Below are positions 57,121-64,000 of a DNA stretch of 64,000 bases, piece after piece. The notes below the pieces were generated by a model. That model saw only the letters and a program-made list of their open reading frames with translations. It was not told where the DNA came from and searched no databases. The stretch spans positions 62,001 to 126,000 of the forward strand of contig VWND01000013.1 of NCBI GenBank assembly GCA_009599575.1, given 5' to 3'. A program made the translations under genes and the position numbers. The stretch's first letter is position 1, and each line of letters begins with the position of its first letter. This DNA comes from Blumeriella jaapii. Its lineage: Eukaryota > Ascomycota > Leotiomycetes > Helotiales > Drepanopezizaceae.

Positions 57121-58860
57121 TTAAAAGCTGGTATTTTTTAAATAATTTAAACCGAAATATCGGTATCGATATTTTTTATATCGTCGTTAATTTTTTTTAT
57201 TATAAGCGTTTTTCTGATAGTTTTATCGGTTTTTTTAGAATTTCAAAATCTTTTTTTTTCTCGATTTTAACGTTTTTTTTTATATTAATTGGTTTGGCGA
57301 ATAAAACAGAAGCATTTTGCTTTTTTGTAATTCGCTGGCCTAATTATACAGCTATAATATTTGCAAATGCGATAATTATATTAGCAATATATGCATTTAT
57401 TTTTTATTTATATATTTGAATTTTATTTATATTTAAGGTAAGGGTTTTCTTTTTAATTAGTACGCTTTTTGGAATGTTTTTTTTTTATTAATAAAAATCG
57501 TTTTTGCATTTTTCCTGTTTTTTAAATAATCGTTCCATTTCGTACCTTTTATTTTCAAGCGAATAATATTTAATTAGCTTTGATTTTCAGCTTTGTTAAA
57601 AAGGCTTATTTCTGTTTCTACCGGGCCGAAGTAAATCGTTCCGTACTTATTAATATAACAGATATTATTATTTATATAAAAATTAAATACTTTGTATTTA
57701 AAGCGAATATAAGGTTTTTCGTAATATACTTTTTTATTATTACAGAATTCATATTTGGGGCCACGGAATCTGTTTTAATAATTACTTTTATTATTTTAAT
57801 AGCCGCGATTTTGATTTTCGCGTTGGTTTTCTTTTTTTTTCTGATAATCGTTATTATAATTAATGTTTCGCTGATTTTGATCGCTAATACGGGAAGATTG
57901 CTATTGGGCAGCTATTATTTTTATAATAGCTTAGCGAAATTAATCGCTTCGCGCATTATAAAAAGAATAATTATTGTAAAAAACATTTTAATCGTTTTTA
58001 TCGTTCGAATTAACGTAAAAAAGTTTTTTTTGCTATTATATAAAACCTTCGATTTTGCTTTAAAGTTTTTGAATTTTAATATCGGTAAATTTTGATTCGA
58101 GAATTTCGATATTTTTATTAAGCTTTTCCAAATCTGTAGATTTTGCAAAACGATTAAATAGTATAGTAATTAATTATTTTTTGGCGATTTCGGTAACTTT
58201 TAATAGCTGGGCATATTTTTGCATTAGAGCTTTTACGTTTTTTTGTAAATAAAAAAAGGAGATTTCTTTTGGTTTATGGCTTCGATAATACGTTCGTTTT
58301 GATTTTGTTTAAAAACGAATTTTATAAATTTGGAATTTTAATCGAAGGTTTTAAAGTTTTGTTTATCAATTTTAAAATGCTTAATAGTTTTGTTGCGAAT
58401 ACTAATTAAAAGACTAAATAAAAACAATTTTCTTTGCTTAATTTCGTTTAAAACTTTTTTATTAACAAAAACGTTAAAAACCTTCGTATAAATACGATAA
58501 TAAGCTTTGAGTTTTTTGGCTTGGCGAGTTATTATAATAAACTGTTTAAAAAAAGCGATAATATCGCGGATTTACTAGCGATCGTGGTTTCGGAATTCCG
58601 ATTTCAAAGCTTTAATTAATTTACGTTAGTTTCGAGTCTTAATAACCTTTTATTCGTTTATCGATTTAATAATATTTTTAATAGTTGGGTTATAATAGCG
58701 AAAGAGTTTATCGAACATTTCAGTTTTAAAAATTCCGAAATTTTCATAAGTTTTTTTATATTTTTCGATAAAATCGGTAATATTAGCGCTATTAAATAAA
58801 AATACATCAGGGGAGCCAGAGAAGGGCATGCGGCCTCGCATAAGAAAACAAAAAGCGTCG
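57120..58860 (-). pseudogene. gag: B-3 gag remnant (uninterrupted)
   Basis: The only B gag in the window not split by an insertion. On the minus strand it begins near 58841 with Met-Arg-Gly-Arg-Met-Pro and Asn-Ile-Thr-Asp-Phe-Ile-Glu-Lys-Tyr. It passes through the Lys-rich middle (58150-58640) and the Asn/Arg-rich part (57760-57960) to the Cys-containing end (57580-57700). The 57300-57360 region corresponds to the A-1 insertion point in B-1. The plus-strand frame of 171 codons at 57580-58095 lies opposite. Confidence 0.8.
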
Positions 58861-59612
58861 TTGTTTATAATATTAATAAAAGTGTTAATGGGATTTAAAT
58901 TAAATAAATAAATGTTTTCTGGAATTACAGATTAAAAGTTTTTAATATAAAAAAAATCGTTTTTAATAGAGAAGCTATTAAAAAAGTTTTTGTGTTTTCT
59001 GAAGAAATTAAATAAAATAAAATTGCGTGCAAATATTTGGGTAATATATTAAAAAACTTGTTTTTTGATAAATTAATTAAATTAATATAATATTGCTGTA
59101 TAATCTACGGTCTCGATATTCCGTGGCTCAGGCTAATATACGTACAGCCATTTTTTTATTATTTTTAATAAAAAGCCGTAAATTATAATTGCTATAATTA
59201 CAAAGCGTAAGGTCAGAAGATTAAGTTTTCGCCAGGCGTTTGATCAAAAAAGATTTAATTCAGAAGGGCCGAGCGCCGCGGTCGAAGCGTATAAACTAAT
59301 ATTCGATTTGTTATTTTTAGATAAAAAAGCGATTTTCGAGCTTTAAATTTCGTACGGTTTAGAATTGCCTGACTGTAATTTCAGGCGTTTTTGAAATGTA
59401 TTGTATTTTTGTAATTTAATAATTATGCGCAAAATAAAAAAAGCTATTAAAAGTTTTTTATATAATACAGCTGCGAACAATATTATATAAAAGGTTTTTC
59501 AAGCCGTAATAGCGAAATATCGAAATCGATTTTAATTGCGGATTTGAAAAATATATCGGCGAGTATATAAAAACGAAACACCGAAGTTTGAATTTCTGCG
59601 TAAATTATTAAA
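58861..59612. other. B-3 leader
   Basis: Counterpart of 3564-4307, with no frame. It contains the inverted repeat CTACGG...CCGTGG near 59102-59125, and the likely primer-binding site, now TTTAATAATTTACG on the minus strand, next to the LTR. Confidence 0.5.
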
Positions 59613-59879
59613 TGTAAAAGTAGATAGAAAAACCAAACTGATACGGCTATATGTCGGTAGATAAAATAATTTAAGAAATCTTTAAAAAAGATTAAAAAAA
59701 GGAAAAAAAAAATAAATAAAGGTATGAATTGGTTTGCGTGCTTATGGTATTATTTAAAAAAATGCTTTGCTCTTATATTTGTTGAAGGTAGTCAATAGCA
59801 GGGGGTTTCGGAGGGGTCCATGCCTTGACCATAGCTAAAACTACTAATTCCTATTAATACAAAGTATCACCGTTTTACA
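59613..59879 (-). repeat. B-3 5' LTR (267 bp)
   Basis: On the plus strand it starts TGTAAAAGTAGATAG and ends ATCACCGTTTTACA. Its outer, right side keeps GGAGGGGTCCATGCC, while the inner side is eroded. The right flank is TTAA. Confidence 0.94.
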
Positions 59880-61441
59880 TTAAGTTTGGCATCGAAGCAA
59901 AGGTTTGCGAAATAGCCGGGCTTGCCGCAATTGTAATAAGCGCCGAAAAAACGCGCAGCTAAACGAGAAAAACCGAAAATGGCAGGAATAACAGCTATAC
60001 GCTCGTAAAAATTTTTATTAAAAAAAGGAAAAGCCGTGCGAGCAAAAAAAACTAAAAAAATAAAACGTTATAAAGTTTTAAAAATACCGGAAATACGTTT
60101 AAAATCTTAATTAATAAAAGCTATAACAAAAGAAAAATAATTTATGCGACGGGCAAAAGCTATTTTTTCAGTTCGAATATTACGTAACTTTTTATTCGCA
60201 ACGGCCAAAAGCTCGTTCAAAACAATATAATTATTATTTATTTTATATTTTTCCATTCGGAAATCGTATTTAAAAATAAAAATAATCTTTTCGTATATAT
60301 TTTCAAACCAACGGTTTTTAGCAATTTTACTAATAACTGCGTAGCGAATAAACAAAAAACGAAAATTATTATAAATCTGACCGTTGTTTATATAAAGCTT
60401 ATTATATTACAATTTAATAAACTAAACGCGATTATAATTAAAAAAACGCTGATTAAAAATGCGAAAAACGTTTCGGGCCGATTAGGCTTAATTATAAAAC
60501 TCGGAGTTTAAATGCTTTGAAATAATAATTTTTGCCTTTTTAATAATACATTTGAAATATGCTTTGGCTTAATTTATATTTTATATAAAGTTTTTTAAAT
60601 ATTTTTTAATAAATAATTTTATATTTATTTTTTATGCGTTATATTTAACTTTTTTTTAATAATCGTTAAAAGCGTAGCGAAGATATTTGATTTTGAACAA
60701 TTCGATTCGAAAAATAGCTAAGTCGAAAACGAAAAGATAATATTCGGGAATTAATTAAAAATCCGCCGTAAAAACGCGCGAAGTTCGAAATAAAAAAAAA
60801 GCGTCGCGAACGATATTAGCGAAAGCTAAAAAACGAGCGGCGGCGATAGTTTAAGCGATTATTTAAGCGATTTGAAGCTGTTAAGCCGTAATAAATTTTT
60901 TAGCGTTAGCAAATATATTAAATAGTCGGTTTGGAAATATTCGTCGGTTTAAAAATATTAAAATATTAACGTCGTATAATTCGATTTTAAATTCGATAAT
61001 AAAACGAAAAAATTCAGCAGATAATTATAATTTAATAAAAAAGTCGTGAAATAAAAACTCGCTGCCAAAATCGTCGAAAAAGCCTAGAACGAATAAAAAT
61101 TCGAAAGCGCTAAAAGCAAAAGCAAAAAGTAGAAATGCTAATTCGAAGCCGAATCGTACGAATTGCGTTCGTTTTCGGATGCCGCGTCGATTTATAAAAA
61201 AAACATAAAATATTATAATATTAAAAAAAAGCGATTCGAATTGCAAAAGCAGATCGAATTAATAGGAAAAAAAAACTTCAGCTTTTTCTAAAAACAAAAT
61301 TAATAAAAAAAAGTTTTAATTAAAACACCGATAAATAAACGTCGGTACGAGCGGCCTGAAAAAAGTTCGAATTGCAAAAGTAGATCGAGTTTTTAATCGT
61401 AAATATAAAGCTTTTTAGCGAAAATTGTTTGGTTTTTTTTA
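59880..61441 (-). pseudogene. gag: C-2 gag remnant
   Basis: The zinc knuckle is at the left end (about 59900-59941, minus): Tyr-Tyr-Asn-Cys-Gly-Lys-Pro-Gly-Tyr-Phe-Ala-Asn-Leu-Cys, with the first Cys and the His changed to Tyr. The frame 61025-61246 (73 codons) is the same N-terminal segment as in C-1 and C-3. The frame 60107-60355 covers the middle of the capsid region and also matches C-3 (718-1023). Confidence 0.8.
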
Positions 61442-61715
61442 TATTATAATTAGCTTAAAAATAATTAAAAAAGTAATATAAATCAAAAGGTACGTATATA
61501 AATAAAAAAAAAACACCGAGCTAGAATGCTCGGGATCGCGAACTTTATATACAATGGGTTGCGCTTATAAGTCACGTGACTTAGCGCGAAGCCTAGTGGC
61601 CGAGGTGGTCCGTGCCCAAACTTTAATCCAACACCACCAGCAATTATACTACTGGCAACCATACCATTGGCAACTACCACTAGCAACTACCAATAGCCAG
61701 GCCAGGATCGTAACA
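61442..61715 (-). repeat. C-2 5' LTR (274 bp)
   Basis: It contains GTCACGTGAC at 61571-61580, the CCGAGC/GCTCGG hairpin near 61515-61535 and the tandem repeat at 61640-61690. Next to the terminus there is an extra GCCAG duplication (CCAGGCCAGGATCG, near 61698-61710). Confidence 0.93.
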
Positions 61716-63120
61716 ATTGGCTTTTTTAAACTTTCTGATATAAAATAAAAGATAAGCGTTGTCGTTAATCCGATCGAAAAGGAAAAACGCCAAAAAAAGC
61801 GTTTTGGCGTAGAAAAGAAAAAAAAAACAAAAGGCTAAAAAAAAGCTTATAAAATATTTAAACGATTTTCGTACGTACGATTTGACTCGTAATACGTTTT
61901 GGTTAAGAATTTACTATTTTAATAAATAATAAATTTAATTAAAAAACGATTCGCGTATAAAATTCGTTTAGCCAATTGATTTTGTTTTTTTTAACGGACG
62001 GCGGTAAGCTAATTTTTGAAAATCGTTGTACGCGCTTATTTCAAATACAGCTTTTTTCGTAAACGCTTTAGTATTTTATCGCGGAAAGCGTTTCGAAGCT
62101 GTTTATTAATTCGTATTTAAATATTCGCTGCGAAAATAAAAAATCGCAGGTAAAATCGCTAAAAATCGTCGTGCGTATTTATTATAAACATTTTAAATTC
62201 GTTTTCGGCTTTTTAAACGTCGGAAAAATCGGCCAGAAAATCGGCGATATTTTTTATTAATTCTTTAGAAAATATAAAATCGGAACGGTTTAAAATACAC
62301 GAAATAAAAAACTTTTTTATTACGTTTTCGGTTTAATCGAATATATAATTATTTGTAAATCGATCGCTAACGAAATAATCGTAATAAAATTCGAAATTAT
62401 TAAAAGCTTTAGTTTTTTAATAGCGTGCTTTGTAATTTTTACTATTATTTAATTTAAATTTAAAATTCGGAACGCGTTTTATACGAATTAATCGAGAATC
62501 AACAAATAAATAAAAATTATAGCGTTTAAAAAGCGCGCTAAAGTTTTGGCCGTTAAAAAAAAATTTAAAAAGAATTCGCGAAAAGCGTAAAAATTAGTTT
62601 GCAGCGTTTATTGGTTGAAATAAAACGTTGCGAAAAAAAGCAGCAGATTCGCGATTAACAAAAGCCCGTTCGATAGATTTTATTAAACGCTTTAATTAAA
62701 AGGTCTGTCGCAATCGTATAATTTCCAAAAGTTATCGTTTACGCTTTTGCGCTTTTTTCAATTGATTTTGCAAAAGTTTTAACTAAACGTTTTCAGCGCT
62801 AAACTGTAAGAAAAAAATGGCAGGCGAAATAATTAGCGCTCTGCCTTTTTTTTTAATTTTTCTTTTTTCGGAAAAAAAACTGTTTTTCAGAAAAAAAAAC
62901 TTTTGGAAAAAGCTGTTTTTTCGCTGATTAAAAAGGAAATTAAAATGTAATAGCAGAAGTTGAAAAGCTTTGCTAAAAAAAAAATCGTTAAATAAAAGCT
63001 ATTTTTCGCAAAGTGCGGAAATAAGCCTTTTTACGACCGGTCGATTATTTTGATATAATCCGTAAGGAATTCGAAAGGAAAAATAATTTACGCCGTCGTT
63101 AGCATAGAAAAAAAGTTATT
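61716..63120 (-). pseudogene. gag: A-3 gag remnant
   Basis: This aligns with A-2 32190-33600 over its whole length, including the capsid-like part (about 62100-62450), the purine/pyrimidine-rich segments (62850-62960) and the leader with GACCGGTCGAT near 63035-63046. There is no open frame of more than about 60 codons on this strand. Confidence 0.7.
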
Positions 63121-63125
63121 AATAA

Positions 63126-63257
63126 TATAACGATTTAATCAATCGGAAAGCTGGAAGATTAATCAATTGGTCGCCGTGTTTATATAATATAAAAAACGAG
63201 CTTTTGGTTTTGTAACAAAAATATTTATTTAAAATCAATAATTGCAAAAGGCAAAGG
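63126..63257 (-). repeat. A-3 5' LTR, inner part
   Basis: It starts with the mutated TATAACGATTTAATC and stops at GCAAAGG, where A-4 begins. About 134 bp of the LTR should follow A-4 to the right of the window. Confidence 0.9.
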
Positions 63258-63526
63258 TGTGACGATCTAATCAGTCGGAGGGCTGGGAAATCAGTCAACT
63301 GGTCGTCGTGTTCATATGGTATAAGAAACGAGCCTTTGATTCTGTAACAAAAATATTTATTTAAAATTAACAATTGCGAAAGGCAAAGGTTCCTAAAAGG
63401 AAAAAGCCTTATATATATAAATAATTTCCATAATTAATAGAAAAATTCATTAAAAAACCAGAAAGCTTGCAGCTATACGTAATTGCTAGGATAATACGAA
63501 AAGTAGCAAAAAAGTAAGTCGTTATA
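63258..63526 (-). repeat. A-4 3' LTR (269 bp)
   Basis: The outer end on the left is intact (TGTGACGATCTAATCAGTCG). The inner end is strongly mutated (GTAAGTCGTTATA). Confidence 0.94.
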
Positions 63527-64000
63527 TTATTTATTCGTCCGAAAAAAGCGCGCCCTCGAGCTTTTATTTATTAATACGTCGCTATCCAAATAATCGTACG
63601 AATTTAAATTTTCGGAATACGCTTTCAGCCAGTTTACAAATTTTGCAAAAGGATCGGAAAGCTTTTTATGCGCCAAATAAAAATAGCGCATTTTTAAAAA
63701 AGCATATATAAAGTCAAAAGCGGGGTACTACGTAAGATTTTTATTTAAGCTTATTTAAAAAGCTTTATATTAAAAAGTTTTCCGCTGCATTCGATAAGCG
63801 ATTAATTTTTCGATTTCGTATTTAAGCTTATTAATTATATTAATAAATTTAAAAGCTAAGTTAATCTGATTTAAAAGCGCGTCGTCAGCTGCTTTACGCA
63901 GTCGATTAGCGTGAAAAACTAAATATACGTTTATAATATTAAAAAAGTCTAATTTAAAAGCGTTATTAAAAATTTTGGCTACAATTTTAAAAGGCCGTTT
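63527..64000 (-). pseudogene. A-4 chromodomain and end of integrase
   Basis: The minus strand matches A-2 27717-28190: polypurine side, C-terminal tail, chromodomain (about 63640-63800) and the start of the GPY/F-like region. It is fragmented by stops. Confidence 0.75.

Larger units (their letters stand above)
43448..59879 (-). mobile_element. Family B element, copy B-3 (interrupted by C-1; 3' end outside window)
   Basis: Minus-strand copy with 5' LTR at 59613-59879. Without C-1 and its duplication it covers about 10.0 kb of the 11.3-kb element. The last ~1 kb of ORF3 and the 3' LTR lie beyond the left window edge, past B-2. It is inserted in the gag of C-2: the right flank TTAAGTTTGGC continues C-2 exactly where C-3 reads TTAAGCTTGGC (near 493). 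B-3 shows the uninterrupted sites of A-1, A-2 and D-1 insertions and so serves as the reference for those junctions. Confidence 0.94.
59880..61715 (-). mobile_element. Family C element, copy C-2, 5' part
   Basis: Minus-strand fragment holding the 5' LTR (61442-61715) and most of gag. Its left side is cut by B-3, and the missing ~4.6 kb should lie beyond the left edge of the window. It is inserted in the gag of A-3: ATTGGCTTTTTTAAAC after 61715 continues with the sequence A-2 shows at 32190 (ATTAGCTTTTTTAAA). Confidence 0.92.
61716..63257 (-). mobile_element. Family A element, copy A-3, 5' part
   Basis: Minus-strand fragment with part of gag (61716-63120) and the inner half of the 5' LTR (63126-63257). 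It is cut on the left by C-2 and on the right, within its own LTR, by A-4. It is the oldest layer recognisable in the window, since everything from C-2 inwards sits inside it. Confidence 0.9.
63258..64000 (-). mobile_element. Family A element, copy A-4, 3' end (cut by window edge)
   Basis: A second A element has inserted into the LTR of A-3 in the same orientation. Its 3' LTR is 63258-63526. Internal sequence from 63527 matches the 3' end of A-2 (27717 onwards). The left flank AAAGG (63253-63257) should recur at its far end outside the window. Confidence 0.9.

Noticed and set aside
1..64000. Search for CRISPR-like arrays, tRNA or rRNA genes, bacterial-type operons or secondary-metabolite genes
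   Set aside because: No regularly spaced short repeats, cloverleaf-like genes or conserved host coding regions were seen. Every stretch examined aligns with one of the four LTR families, with the short leaders and spacers as parts of them.

Overview
The window is AT-rich fungal DNA made, as far as I can read it, entirely of decayed LTR retrotransposons nested in one another. I find no host gene, tRNA, rRNA or CRISPR array. Reading frames are recognisable but riddled with stops. The changes are mostly C to T and G to A, with CpA/TpG depleted, TpA in excess and CpG largely spared. That is the pattern of repeat-induced point mutation (RIP), so the host is probably a filamentous ascomycete (Pezizomycotina) and the window an AT-rich, gene-free compartment. 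The genus cannot be told from this.

Four Ty3/gypsy families are present; the letters are local names. Family A (about 6.4 kb, LTRs about 264 bp) has a chromodomain after integrase. Family B (about 11.3 kb, LTRs 267 bp) has a pol of the fungal lineage whose RT reads V-x-D-V-x-I-K-x-x, and downstream of pol a third reading frame of about 3.2 kb (ORF3) that I cannot assign. Family C (about 6.4 kb, LTRs 262 to 287 bp) and family D (6.06 kb, LTRs 172 bp) also end in a chromodomain.

Layout from left to right: C-3 (minus, cut by the left edge, 1-2353); 3' end of B-2 ORF3 (minus, 2354-3296); B-1 (plus, 3297-21001) carrying A-1 (plus, 5885-12299); the rest of B-2 (minus, 21002-43447) carrying A-2 (minus, 27453-33866) and D-1 (plus, 35792-41855); B-3 (minus, 43448-59879) carrying C-1 (plus, 49477-55884); the 5' part of C-2 (minus, 59880-61715); the 5' part of A-3 (minus, 61716-63257); and the 3' end of A-4 (minus, 63258-64000). 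Perfect target-site duplications (TSDs) support five insertions: A-1 CAAAC, A-2 GGCGA, C-1 AAATT, D-1 ATACG, B-1 ATAC.

Insertion order follows from what interrupts what: A-3, then C-2 inside it, B-3 inside C-2, B-2 inside B-3, B-1 inside B-2, A-1 inside B-1. That is six layers, and family A was active at both the start and the end. None of the gag or pol frames looks functional. The points most worth checking are the unassigned ORF3, present at the same place in all three B copies; the two B insertions 61 bp apart within that ORF3; and the consistent fall in RIP damage towards the outer ends of every LTR.
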